A stretch of DNA of 64,000 nucleotides from Siniperca chuatsi (lineage: Eukaryota; Chordata; Actinopteri; Centrarchiformes; Sinipercidae): contig NC_058052.1 of the NCBI RefSeq assembly GCF_020085105.1, positions 18,888,733-18,952,732 of the forward strand. The letters run 5' to 3'. The notes under the pieces are model-generated. The model saw only the letters and a list, made by a program, of their open reading frames with translations, had not been told where the DNA came from and ran no database searches. Within the stretch, counting starts at the first letter, position 1; every line of letters starts with the position of its first letter. Of this stretch, positions 13,731 through 27,342 are shown in pieces. The position numbers were made by a program, and so were the translations under genes.

Positions 13731-15539
13731 GTTGGATTTTAAAACACAGATACAACATACACAGAAAAAGTCACAAGCCTCCAGCTAGCTGCTGTAACCA
13801 AGCTTCCGCAAACATGGCAAGCGCACCAACGAAGAAGAAGAGTCAAGAGGACCACTAGACAGGTTACAATAATATAACAGCGCCCTCTAAAGGCAGCAAG
13901 CGGTAAATACACTGTGAGGCGAGGCTTCTCAATTTACAACATCAAAACAACCGTCTTTAAAAATGTTATATACATGCATACGTTACATATCCAGTAAACT
14001 AGCTGCACCGGAGGTATACAGGTCCAAATTCAAATTGCATGTGATTCCATCAAATGGATGAGTTCATAGCAAGATTACATGTTGCTGTCACAGGCTATTA
14101 TTTGGAACAGGGTCAAATATTTATGTCTTTCTCAGGCCTTCAGTGCAAAACCAAAAATCTTTTTTGAAATGCACATAGCCTTTTGAAAGAAAGAAAGAAA
14201 AACATGTCAGTGCCCTTCGTGCCTAAGATGACCCTCTGTCTTAACACTGGCCAGAGCTCATTACCAAATATGTTATAGTCTATGGTCAGCAGTACAGGAT
14301 GTCAAATAAATGTGGACACACTAATGCCCCCACAGCAGGGCAACAAGGCTCCATTATGCCAGACAACAAATTCTGAAAAGTATCCTGTGCTCTAATGGCC
14401 TTTTAGCTCAAAGGCACTGATGGGCATTACATTTCAAACACGGAAATACAGTCAACATACTGGTCCATTTGCACCACTCTGATCATCCAAGTGTTAATTA
14501 TCATTGGGACTCTCTTTTAGGGGATATTTTTAGTTGTTGTTGTTTGATTTTGTTTAATTAAAAGCTTGAATAGGCTATATCACCTGCTTTGTTTGTCGCA
14601 ACAGAAGAGTGAGGGGTTGTTTAAGGCCTCCAAAATGCATGTTAATCTCTGCCCACCAAATAAGGCTCTCTGGGTCTAAATCAGTGAAAACATATGTTAA
14701 AAGTAACCACCAGAAAAAACAGCAAAGCAATATGGAAGGTGGAGATTGGAGGTTCACTCTCGACCTAGGAAAGCAGACAAAACAATCTCACCACAAGGTC
14801 CATTCACTTGCTCTTCTGGAGCTTTTGATCGTATCACATGAATTTCATCAGTGGATTGAGTTTGTCCAATCGTCACGGAATTGTAGAAGTTCAATTGAAA
14901 TTTTTCTAAGCATTTTAAGGACATCTCGCTCCTGTTGGCTTAAAAGTTGACTTTTAAAGTTCATTCTTGACCTTGGAAAATGTGGTTGACAAACCAATCT
15001 CATCAGAGGGTCTAAAAAAATAGACCTAAAATTGTAAACATTGGCAATGTCATGACAAATGAGCAAACTCCATCTGCTAAGGAAGATTTTGTGATACTGT
15101 AGGAAAAGCTATGGACCTTGTGGTGAAATTGTTTTGTTAAATATGGAAGATGTTTGTGATGATTCGGTATGCAAAAGTTATTGTGTAGGTAGTAAGGGTG
15201 TACACATGATAACATCCTGAAAAAAACATAGGCCTAATTATATTTTTTATGATTTTTGACCTCCGTGAGGTCAGGATCCATTACATTTATTTTGTTTGTC
15301 ATGTTATCCTTTTCTGTGTCCAACATTTTATTCTAATGTCATATTACCATTAATCATCATACTTATTCACACATTTTAGCCCCAACAGCTCCCATCAGCC
15401 GCTCCTCTCTAGGTTTAGATAAGAAAATGCATCTTATTGGATGACAGAGCAGGGCTGTGGTGTCAGGTGATGCAGCGGCAGCCACTACTCTCTCTATTTT
15501 CTGAGGAGAAATCGCTGGTCTCTCAACCCGGATGCTGTG
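13731..15539. other. Head-to-head interval between cog2 and pgbd5
   Basis: Holds the cog2 5' UTR and promoter just above 13730 (no TATA box; a moderately CpG-containing stretch to about 13860), ordinary AT-rich sequence, and a foldback repeat at 14776-15140. Frames at 14609-14950 and 15012-15215 fall inside or beside that repeat and show no protein motif. Confidence 0.6.
14776..15141. repeat. Foldback/MITE-like element with imperfect inverted ends
   Basis: The left arm at 14776-14803 (ACAAAACAATCTCACCACAA then GGTCCAT) is repeated inverted at about 15108-15141 (ATGGACCTTGTGGTG then AAATTGTTTTGTT). A related inner block near 14945-15010 (GACCTTGGAAA..., CAAACCAATCTCATCA) repeats the left arm directly, suggesting a composite or decayed copy. 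No transposase frame. Confidence 0.6.
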
Positions 15540-15855
15540 CCACTACTATCGAAAATTTTGCCTAGTGCGCAGCGCTGTAGACAGAGCAAGGGGGCGGAAA
15601 TATTTCAGTACCCTTGAGGCGGACAGCTCTCCCCGGATCCACACGTTTCTGACTGCCGGGCTCCGGATCCGAGCCTGGAGGGCAGAGGGATCATAATTCA
15701 TACAAGATAGGGGAGGGTGTAGCCGCCACATTAAAAGCAAACACCTCCCTGATCTTGCAAGATCGTGACCACTCACACGCCGCTGGTGGAAGGGTGAGAG
15801 AGGGAGAGCGAGACGGAGAAAGAGAAAGGGGGGAGCAGTATCACTACAGAGAGAG
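15540..15855 (+). promoter_or_regulatory. pgbd5: CpG-rich 5' region / 5' UTR of pgbd5
   Basis: The base composition changes sharply here to GC- and CpG-rich (for example GTGCGCAGCGCTG, GGGGCGG at 15591-15597, and CCGGATCC-type sites), continuing through coding exon 1. This looks like a CpG-island promoter without a TATA box. The transcription start cannot be fixed. A purine-rich (GAGA) leader directly precedes the ATG. Confidence 0.55.
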
Positions 15856-16647
15856 ATGGCGGAGTGCGGGCGGAAGGCGCTGTCTCTCCTGGAAGCGGCC
15901 CGTTCCCGGTACGAGAGCCTACAGATATCCGACGACGTGTTCGGCGAGTCCGGGGACGACAGCAGCGACAATCCCTTCTACAGCACCTCCGGAGACTCCG
16001 ACTCCGACAACTACATAGGCGAGGAGGAGCAGCCGAAGCACCACCATCAAAAACGGGGCGATAAGGAGAGCGGGCACAGCTGGGGAGCGGGAGGTGGCAG
16101 CAGCGGAGCCGGTCCCCCGGGCTCTCTGTCCCGTAGTCAGGCAGAGGAGGAGGGCTGGACGGAGACTCTGCAGGATGTCACCGTGCCGACGTACAAAGAG
16201 ACATATGGTGAGACGTGATGCACGACAAGATGAATAAGGTCATTTGTGCAACGGGGAAGAAATTGGGTGGGTGTGAAGTGATTTGATGGAGACAGACAGA
16301 AGGAGTGCAGTCCACCTTCATGTTTGTCAGGTCAAGCAGGTCATTGGCTCTCAATCTGGTGCCAAGTCAGCATACAAAAGGCTATTGCTTTGGAACAAGT
16401 GGATGCTTGTTTCAATTGCGTTTGTGTGTGCGTGCATGCACCCTCCTTATGAGCGCGCTTGTGTAGTGAGAGAAGCATGACACTGCATCGTTAATTGCTG
16501 TATTAAGTTAATGGCAAACGCTTAGCCTTTGATACTTCACCCCTTGGTGCTGTGGTACACATGCTGTCCTGTGTGACTGTGTGTTCATGTTTCAGGGCAG
16601 TGCAGGGAGACATGCTGTTTAATTTCAGCATGTAGTCTCTCCTGGTT

Positions 16648-16688
<41 letters not shown>

Positions 16689-19600
16689 TTACATAAAGCC
16701 CAGTGTATGTATGCAGGATACATGATGCACACATGCTGCCCTTTGTCCTCCTGCACCAAGTTAATTAACAGAACTGGTAACTGTATCAGCATGAGACACA
16801 AGCTCAAGGCACCCTGATTTTGGTTGCACACTTTCTCTTCGAATGTGTGTGTGTAAATGGGAGACTTGTGTGTGAGAATCGTGACAGTTAAACAGCACTG
16901 TGCACCCACACTGCTCTGTCTTTCTTTGTCTCAGTTTTCCCTGTCATAAATGCCCAAAAGCATCATCTCACAAATTGTTCTCATGCTGTTTAAAACCCAC
17001 TGCTAGCCAACGTGTACCTACGGTCAGTATTGTCTCTTCAGAACATTTTTTTATCCATTTATCCATCACTGAGTACAGTATGCAGGGAGTGGGGGTTTGG
17101 GTTTATAATGCAGCACCTTCTGTCAGGCTTTGTTTGGATTTGTCCTCCTCTCCCATCTCTTCTGCCTCAGCTGAAGCAAAGGCGATGGGTGGAAATGCCA
17201 TCTTGAATTCACTGTGACATGTTGCATGTTGCACTGTGGCACCCTTGGAGGTGAACCAGCATATGGCTGTAGCAGATATGGACCAAGCCTCAGTCTGCTG
17301 CTCACACACTGAAAACACACATGAAACACACACTGGAGCATAAAAGCACAAGCACAACATTGACTATAGGTAAAGTGCTGGGAAACCACTGGAAGTTAAG
17401 TGAACTGCATTTGTTGTATGCAAACAAGATTTGTTTTGCAAGATTTTCTAATGCCAACAGAAAAGTGTGTTTCTTGAATTCAAAATAAAAGACAAGATAT
17501 GGTCTTGAGATAAAAGTTTTTAACTATTGTGTCTGTTACTGAGTTGTGTGGTGCCCAAATTGAAGGTGGTGGCACTTGTCTGTCTCAGAAAGCATGATTA
17601 CTGAGCAGGACACCAAACAAAACCTGGAACAGATCTGTTTACTTCTGTCTCTGTACCAGATTTGATTTCCACTCAGCTCCGTTATCCAACTAACTTCAGT
17701 AATCCTGCTTTGTGAGACAGGGCCCAGATATGGAATGGAGCCTATTTCGCTTATCCAAAATAATCTGAACCAAACAGAGCTGAGACGGGATACCATAAGA
17801 GGTTCTTTGGTGAGAAAAAGGTTACAGGATGTTTTGTACTCTAATGTCATCCAGCGCTCTTCTGCTCTATTTGACTGTTTTTGCTCTTTTGATTCAAGCT
17901 AGGGAGGCAGCAGGTGTGTCTGTCTGCTTTGTGTAATCTGGTCTGGTTTGTAAAGATACAGTTAGTGATTGCTTGCACAAGCACAGCCAGTGTGGGTGTG
18001 GTCCCGCCATCCTGCATCAGGGTTGAGATGAGCTGCTTGACTGGATGGATGCAGGACTGCCAGGGACCATAATCACACTTCAGACCTCAACTAGCCAAGT
18101 GCGTACTCTGATTTAATCGGACTTAACAGCAAACATTGACTGCATCCTGAGCAGCAGCATATCTACATAAATATGTTTCTCCACCGATTTTAATGGCATG
18201 GGATGGGAAGCTGCTTAAGCTAGATGAGGTTTATACTAAGTCGGCCCATGGTGGAAATATCATCATATGATATTTTATCATGTGTCTGGATTTCTCTGTC
18301 TAGCTATCTGCCCACCTGCCTGTCTGTCTTCCTGTCCATTTCTCTGTCTGTTTATGTGTCTTACTGTCCAGCAGTGACAGTGCTGACACAGACACAGTGT
18401 TGATGTGACAGCTCCACTCCTTGGAGACTGTGCATCCTGAACATAAATCATCAGCCACCGTCAGAAAACATCGAGTCAACCTCATACAAACTCCTTCCAA
18501 CTGGTTTGTGTTTGTGTTACAGTTACAGCGGCAACTCGTCCTTGGTTTTGAACAAGTAGCAGAAGTTTGAAACCACACTGAGTTTTTGGCTTGCATAAAA
18601 ATGTGGTTAACCCAAGGTCAGGTTTATAGGTGCGTTATCTTCATCTCAGAGAGAGACTGTCGGACCAGGCCAAGGATTATGAAGCATATATCTACATCTC
18701 AGATTATATAACCACGTTATTGTGATGTTGAAGGGAATTAAAGAGCTATTTATTCATTTACTTTGCTGAGCTTGTATGATAGATTACTGGTACTCACCAT
18801 ATGTCAGTTTATTTGCCTGACCCTGTATTTCTGACTGACTGTCTTGTCTGCATGTTGCCTCTTACCATAGCAGAGCCCTTTTAAAAAAACGTACATGAAA
18901 TTTGATTTGTTTGAGAAACAGAGATGCATGTCTGACTCATGAAGAAGAAAAACAAAACAATCAAGAAAACCAAAATAAGAGACACCCATTCAATCCAACA
19001 TGGGACCTGGATATGCAGAGGCAAAAAGTATGAAATTATATAAATTATAAATAACATATAAAACAAACAAGATGTTATGCATGACACTGGAAATTAATAT
19101 AACTTATTCTCATTTTGGTCTGTTGACTTTCAGTGGAACTGTATTGTAATGATACGAATGACTGAAGCCACAAAATCATATAAGTTAGATCCAGAATGCT
19201 GCATACATTTTCCAACAATACTACAGAAAGTCCAAAAATAAAGGAAACCAATTTTCATGATCAGATTTCCAGGTTTTCATTGTCTATAACAACATTCATA
19301 TATCACTGGCAAAACATGTAGTACTACTGGAGGAATCAGAATAAATGAGCCACCTTGCCTTCCAGGCTTTTGAGACAAAGTTAGCCAACTTTAACACATC
19401 AAAATTAAACAGTCATTTAATCATCTGTACACCAGAATATTTCAGGGTTCTGTCGAGCTATTTAATGGAAAATGGACACTCTCTTAAATCTTCATAGCAC
19501 TGCATATACAATCAAAAATAAAATTGGACTGATATGATCCAATCGGATGTGACTATTTCACATAATTCTGTTTTCAAAATAAATTATTACAAGCAAAGTA

Positions 19601-22600
19601 CAACACATTATTAACAAAATGTGTTGTTAAAGTCTTTGTTTTACACATGTGAAGAGGTTTTTTTCTGATGCAGTGCATAGCAATAGAACACAGATCATTT
19701 TATATGTGATTTGGCCTACATTCTAAATATGATATACTGTATATTGATGGATGGAAAATTATTCTTATTAATATTGTGGTATTAATTTCAGCCCAGCCAT
19801 AGCTGGAATTTGTCTGAAAAATAGTCAGAAATCTCACTCAAGCTTATGTGCTCTTTATGTAATTTCTGCTAAAACTGAGCTTTAAGCTTTTTTTGTCTAC
19901 ATGAAGGGTTTATCCCCCCCCCAACTACACAATAATCTCTCATTCTTAAAACCATGGCTATAAAAGCTCTAGCAGGCAGATGTTTGTCCCTCAATAGCAG
20001 AAATACTACAACAGCTGAGGATCATGAGGGATTATACTTCTGTCTGTATGTGCAACGTAGGCGGTGTAATGTGGGAAATTGATATTTCACAGCTTCCCTT
20101 GTAGATGAACATTAGCCAATAGTCTAAAACAAGACTTATGTAAATGTTTGATCCAGTTTTATCAGTGATGTAGGCTGGACTGAAGATCAGCTGGCAGGGA
20201 TCTATAAAGAAAAATCTGTGGAGGTACTCAATGACACAGAAAAAATTCCATTATCCATAAAAATGATGAATTCCTCCTCAGGTTGTATTTTTGGCTTACT
20301 CCTGAGATAAGATGAGGTGAGTCATTTTGCCTCAGTGGACCTTCCAACTGAATGTCTGATGTTTTTATTGAGGAGTGGCTCACTCCGAGGAAGTCACGCT
20401 GGATTTTACAATCAGCTTTCAAGTCTAATGGAATGCAAATGCAAACTGCTGTCTTGGCCGCAAGCATCAGCTTTATGGGCATTGTTCCTCTTCCTGTCCT
20501 CCTCCACATGTTGCTTAAACAGTGTACCATTTAGGTTCAAGTCTTGTAGGACTACAGGTTATCTTTAACTCAACATTAAAAGACTGAAGCAAAAGTCCTT
20601 CATTATTTTGGTTGCAGACAACCACTCAGCACTAGAGAAAGAATAGAGAGAGTGAAAACCTTGTTCTGTGCTGTTCAGAGATAATGAGATCGTGCTGTTC
20701 AATTGAGCCTGAAGTTGTTCTGCTCGACGTCCAAATTCCCTCTCACGGATCCAACAACCTTTGAGAAAATCTCAAATTTACTAGAGCACACATCAAGCCA
20801 GTCACTGCATTGTGTATTGACTGTGTGACTTCAGTGCAACACCTAAAAGCTTACAAACAGAGAGCTTTTAAATGTGAGGTAAATGTCACTTTCCCCTCAG
20901 TAAACTAGTGATAGACAATATATGAAAAAGGGAAAATAGCTTCATAGGAAAGGAAAAAAACTCTTCCCCGTTATTTTGAGAGACGGGCAGGACAGTCCCG
21001 CACAGACAGTCACTATTATATTATACTGATATCATATGTGAAAGATATAAACTCACTGTTGAATAGCTACAAAAGACTGTATGTTATTATATGATAAATT
21101 AATAGGTTACTTGATAATGTTGGGTACGCCACAAGGTATAAGAGGTGTAAATACAACAGCAAAATCACAGGTTACCATAAGATTATTTTAATGTGATACT
21201 GGAAGTTACATGCAAGAATATGGTATTTTAACTAGTACCGTACTTTCAGCTCATTACTAAACTGTACCACATGCTCTAAGTCCAGACAGAGATATGATAG
21301 GAATATTATAGTAATATTATACAGGGCTCCAAATTAGTTTAGCTACTCCACAATCTTTCTATGTTACCCACAAGCAACTGCAGAATTACCCTCTGGGGTA
21401 CAAGTACCCCTGGTTGGGAATCACTGGAGAAGTATAACACGTCTATTATGCATACTCTGTGTGTTTGCAAATCCACAGGTTTACAGTAGGTGCATGCATT
21501 TTTTGGTTAAAAAGGTAAATGTTGCTGTTTAAACAACATCATCTCATAAGCTGATGCTCTGTTGACAGTATGACATCAGACGCCTTTCATTCGTGGCTTC
21601 CTTCTGACTTGACTATCAGATCAGAACATGATTTTGACTCATTGTCTGCCATAACACTAAAGCAACAAGACAATGAAACCTTCCGCAAGCGTAAAAACGC
21701 CACGCTGTGACAAGTATCACAGTGTGGTGGCTGTCATGTTGTGTAAACTTTCTAACCGCTGCCCTGGGCTTGTGACATTCACACCAAATGCTGCTGTGGC
21801 TGATCCATGAAAAAGCACAACAACTATATGTGAGCGTAGTATGTTCTTCTGACGATTTAGTACAATTTAAGACTTAATTAATGGATGTTCTCTTTGTTAC
21901 TGTTTCCTCTCTTCTTATGAGATGACAACATAGTTTGTGTACAGTTTGAATGCATCCCACATGTCTTACAGTGTCAAAAGATAAATCTTTTTTTTTTCAG
22001 CAAAGTCAATCAAATTGAAGGCCTGGTGCCAAAGTTTAAAAACTGGGATTAAGTGACAATTGTGTCTGTGAGTTGTGAGTTGGCCCATATGGACTCTGTC
22101 AATTTTCCTCTGTCATAATTTTCCACTGTTTTTTTCTCTTCCTGTCCTGATCCAGGCCCTGCTCAGAAGATGCCAGCCACCGCCACAGCCTTGGATTTCT
22201 TCCAGCTCTTTGTCCCAGACAATTGCATCCAAAACATGGTCATCCAGACTAACATGTATGCCAAGAAGTTCCAGGAGCGGTTCGGCTCAGACGAAGGCTG
22301 GCGTCCTGTCACAGCCCAGGAGATAAAGGCCTTCCTGGGCTTTGTCACCTCCACCAGTGTGCACCGCTGTGAGTCAGTGCTCAGCATCTGGAGCTCGGGC
22401 TTCTTCAGCAACCGGAGCATTGCCTTGAAGATGAGCCAGGCACGCTTTGAAAAGATCCTCAAGTACTTCCACATCGTCGCTTTCCGGCCATCGCAGGGAA
22501 GCAACCAAGGCCTGTACAAGATCCAGCCCTTCCTGGACTCACTGCAACAGTCGTTCAGCTGCACATTCAGACCTTCACAGACACAGGTGTGTGCACTCTA

Positions 22601-25600
22601 CTCTGGGCCTGGGTCTCCCTAAAGCATCTTATAATATTTTTGGACAGCTAGGTGCTACATTCTTCATATACTGTCTTATTCTCTCTATGCCAAACTGGCA
22701 TAGTAGCAGCAACATCAGGGGTGTTTATGTTTTAAACATTATACTTTTTATTAGCTGACACACAGAACTCTCTTGTCTTTCAGGGGTCAACAAGATTTAA
22801 CAGCACAGCTGACATCAACCATTATACCTTTTATTATCTCTCATTAACTTCAGAGTATTCCAAGAAATGTGACAAGTATGAAACAACTTCTAGAGGTTTA
22901 GGGGTAGTAGTGGCCTAAAGGCCTTGTGCAAGGCCCTTAACCCCAAACTGCTCAAGTGGCCAGCAGATCAGACTGTGGTTGTACTGTGCAGCTTCCAGGT
23001 GTGGATGTGTGTAACTGTGTGAATGTGATCAGGGCGTTCCTGCAAAAGACAGGAAAGGTTAATCTTCAATTGTGGTTTATTGTAGACATTAGACAGGTGG
23101 CATGGCAGGGGAGGCTGGCACCAGTCAATGCTGGTTTTATATCTAAACAGAAAATATGTACCATGTATTATCACCATACAACAAATTTAATACATAGGGA
23201 GCAAATATCTGGCTACCCCTGTAACTGACAAGAATTAACGCAATGTACAGTCATTCTAACTAATTTATGTTAATAACTCAAGCATCAAGATACTGCAAAT
23301 GTAAATGTACCAAGAGTAAAGAAACACATTTTCATTCAGACAAACAATTGTTGCCAGTAGAGAGCCTGGGGCTCTGCTGCAGGTAGTGCAAAAGGCTCAC
23401 ACCTGAACTCAATCCTCAATATAGGCTCTGATCAAACCAGGCTCCTCCAACTTCCTGCTCCTCCTCAGTCAGCTCCTTCTCCAGACCTGCACTTCACAAC
23501 AATATGCAAAATTTTTTGAATTTTCTCGATTATCTGGTAAGCAGTCTAGCTACTGTTTTACTTTAAGGTACATTCATATACATGCACTTTTAATTCATTA
23601 GATAAGCTAGCTATTTGCTCATGAAGTTGGGCGAATCAACTAAATAGCTCCCACAAGGAGTCTCAGTTTGAAAAACATCTACACAGCAAGCATTTGGGTA
23701 AAGCACTCTTTCTTAACAGACTTCCCCCCCAGAGGACTTACTTCAACTTGTTTTCAGTTGCACTGTATGCATTAGATCTACATTTATGCAACTGGGGCAG
23801 TGGAGCGCCAGCCTTGCTACTCTATTTTGGGTGGGCTGGAGTTTATTCAACTCCAACTTTACTCTCTTCTCTAGATGAACAGCAGCACTGCAGATTTTAA
23901 AGGACCAATGAATAAACAACCTGATTGAAGTAGAATCTGTTAAATTAAATTAGCACTCCCATATTATTGTTATTCTCTTGTCCAACCTGATTACTGTATT
24001 GTCTGTATGTGATAGCAAAAAAGAAAACAATACAAAGAAATGTGCTTCCTGAGCAAAGAGAGACAGCAGCAATCACTCAACCTTGTTTACTTCAACCTGA
24101 TGAAAATCAAACATGAAATGTGTCTAATTAATAAGAGTGTTGTGGCAATTCACAGAAGGAAAATAAATCTTAGCATGTCATTTGCTCCTGATTGTCCATA
24201 TTCTCCCAAGTTAAATTTTTACTTCTTACTGACTCATGAAAATGGTTGCCATAAACGTTACACAAAAATAACATTTCACTTCAAAGTGTTTGGTTTGTTA
24301 TTGGAGGACATAGCGTTGCTTCCATTTCATTTAAGGGCTTTTCTCATTCGGCTACATGTTCTTCCATAATAATAAAATCATATACATATTTAGAATCTGA
24401 TTAGGAGGAGGGCACCAGGGGGGACTAATCATATTCCAGAGGGATCTGGTGCCACCCCTGCAGCCACTGCCGAGCTCTTAAAAATTAATTCATTTCTGGG
24501 AAGTAGTTGATTAAATTGCTTTTGGTCTTTCTGCAGAATGAGTGCTATAACATCATCTTCATTGTGAAAGATGATGTCAGTGCTGCAACGCATTTGAGAC
24601 TACAGGCTCTTAACAGCAACCCCTTCCTCATATCACATCCACATTTCATTCGGCTCATGTAATTTTATTTTACCGACAAAATAGTTTAAATGTAAATGTT
24701 GATGAGTTAATTTCATTGTGAAGCAATAAAAGGTTTGGTGAACTATGGTTTCACATTAGTGCCCTCTATCCACTTAGATCTAAAAATGACTAAACTATGA
24801 CAATGAGGGCAGACCGGCGTTCAGACAGCATGTGCGTGTGTGTCATTAGCAATGACAGGGTACATGTGTATCTAGGCCAGTTTGTTTTATGTTAGCTTTC
24901 TGTGCCAGGGGCAGAGAGTGGGCCCAGATAGTGAGAGTGGCACAGACTGAAACTGTTGCTCCACAGACAATGGAAAAGTCATCTACCCATCTAATGACTG
25001 ACACAAAGGGAAGGAAAGTTTGAGTTTGAGTTCAATTAATGATTATTTTCATAATTGATAAATCTGTTTTGTATTTTCTCGATTATTAAATTAATAATTT
25101 GGTCCATAAAATGTCAGAAAATAGCAAAAAATGCCCATTACAATTTCCAAAAGCCTAAGTTGACATATTTAGTACCAATAATCCAAAACCCAACAATATT
25201 TAGTTTGATATTATAGAAGAAAACCAGCAAATATTCAAATTTGAGAGTCTGGGACAAAAAATGACTTTTGATTATCAAAATAGTGGCTGATTAATTTCTG
25301 CCGATCAACTAATCAATTAATCAACAAATTATTTCAGCTCTATTTTTAATTGTCAAGAAATGAACGAAGGACGTCTTTGTCCTCAAATTTTTGGTTTAAA
25401 TACAGGATATTCCTCTACATGTGAGTCTGTGTGACCTGGATTTATCTGCCACTTAGCATTATTCAACATGATATGCGTGTCTGTGTGAATATGAGCATGT
25501 TATGTCAGCTCCTGCTGACAGCAATGCTTCACATTCTCTGTGTCAATCTGGCAGTTTTGCAGTCACTACGATGATGTGTTGACACTGCTTTGTATTGATT

Positions 25601-27281
25601 TGCAAGTGTAAAATCTTTGGGAGCATTTGTCGCAGTCCTCACAGAACATCCACTGCACAACCGCAAGTGAGTGGATAGATGGATTTTCTTCCTCTCTTTG
25701 TACAATACAGGATTAGTTAATCCATGCAAATGATTTACTTAAAGCATTCATCTGCAAATGTAACCACCTTGCTTTCAGCTGTTAGGATAAGGTGTAGAGA
25801 AATATCTGATCACCAACAAAGACGTGCTGCAGTAGCTACCGCTGTGCTAATGTGGCAGCTACAGGATGAGATATTTCTTAAAAGGCCATTGTGGTTTGGG
25901 TGATGTCATCCATCCAAAGGCTAGATAGCCTCATTAATTTTCCACTTGTATAATCCATAACTCCATATTTTAAATAAATGACTTGTTGCTATCAGTCCTA
26001 GAGCAGGAGAGAGCTGTTGGTAACTACTCACTTCAGCTTTAGTCAAATCATGACACCAGAGGAAGGGAGAGAAATTTTAAATGCAAATATTATCTGCATG
26101 GTTGAAAGCATCTCTGGGAAATATTTAGCCAGGTTTTAGGTGTATAATGTCCAAGAAAGGGCTAAAAAATATTTGGTTTTGTGTGTGTGTTCTGTTAATG
26201 CCTCTGTTTGTGTGTGTTTGGATTTGTGAATGTGTGCCAGTTTTTAAAACTTCCTTTAATGCCCATTGGGAAATTCATCCTCAGTATCTGATCTGCAACC
26301 CTTTTTGATGTCTCCACTGACCTCAGCAGCAAGTGGCTGCTGTGACTCCTCTGGAAACAACAGTCCAAAACATGAAGGTGGAGAATCATACAATCGTGTA
26401 GATAGCTTGAAACTGTGTGTCTCTATTATATTTTTATGTATTAGTTTTCCATCATATTTAGATTTTAGTCAATTTGCACCATGCTTAACAGACAGCAGAC
26501 ACTGTTTTTTGATAACTTCTTTGTCACAAACTGAATTTACTGCATGAGGCAAAATTCACACTGAAGTTGAAAAAAGTCTAATGGAACCTCTTTTTCTCTA
26601 TTTTAGTGGTGCCTTGTCTATTTTTTTAGATGCATTTTTTATTTTGTCTGTTTTTTGCACAGAACATAAAAGTACTTTTTTTACTTTGTTCATTTTGCTT
26701 TTTAGTGTTTATGGAAAGAAAGATGCAGACAGAAAGAAAGAAATTCTGAAGGGGATAACATATGAATGCAAAAAGACAAAGCAACAACTGTGAAACTGAC
26801 AAGGGAGAAGACATTTTTCTAAAGGGGTTTTGCAGACAGCAGCACAGTTGAGAGCGTGTTACAGAGTTTTTTCTCTCTACAGTATCACACTCAAACACAT
26901 ACAAGACTTGTGAGGATCTTCAATTGGCTGCCTTCTCTCTCTAACCCTTAGCTGTAATGTTACATCATACACAACCTCACTCTTATCCTTCACACGAAAA
27001 TGCTTCTTTTGTCCTTTTGTTAAGGCCAGCTATTTTTCCAGGAACATGTCTTGTACTTCACTTGTGACATGGTTATATAAAAATCCGCTAAGACAAACTC
27101 ACATGTACAGTAACGTTTGTGTTTCCAGGTTCTTCATGAGCCCTTGATAGACGAGGATCCAGTGTTCATCACCACCTGTACGGAAAGAGAGCTGAGGAAG
27201 AGGAAGAAGAGGAAGTTCAGCCTCTGGGTTCGACAGTGCACCTCCACCGGATTCATCTGTCAGGTAGCAGCACACAATACT

Positions 27282-27342
<61 letters not shown>

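Larger units (their letters stand above)
16208..22155 (+). other. pgbd5: pgbd5 intron 1 (5.9 kb)
   Basis: Contains a (CA)n tract (16651-16686) and a piece of a dispersed repeat near 21330-21430; otherwise unremarkable AT-rich sequence with no supported gene. Short frames here (for example 16900-17217, 18300-18596, 20228-20530) show no protein features. Confidence 0.8.
22587..27128 (+). other. pgbd5: pgbd5 intron 2 (4.5 kb)
   Basis: Contains a likely tRNA-SINE relic (22890-23045) and a nearly complete ATTAATCGAT-type MITE (25030-25342). No gene is supported. Confidence 0.8.
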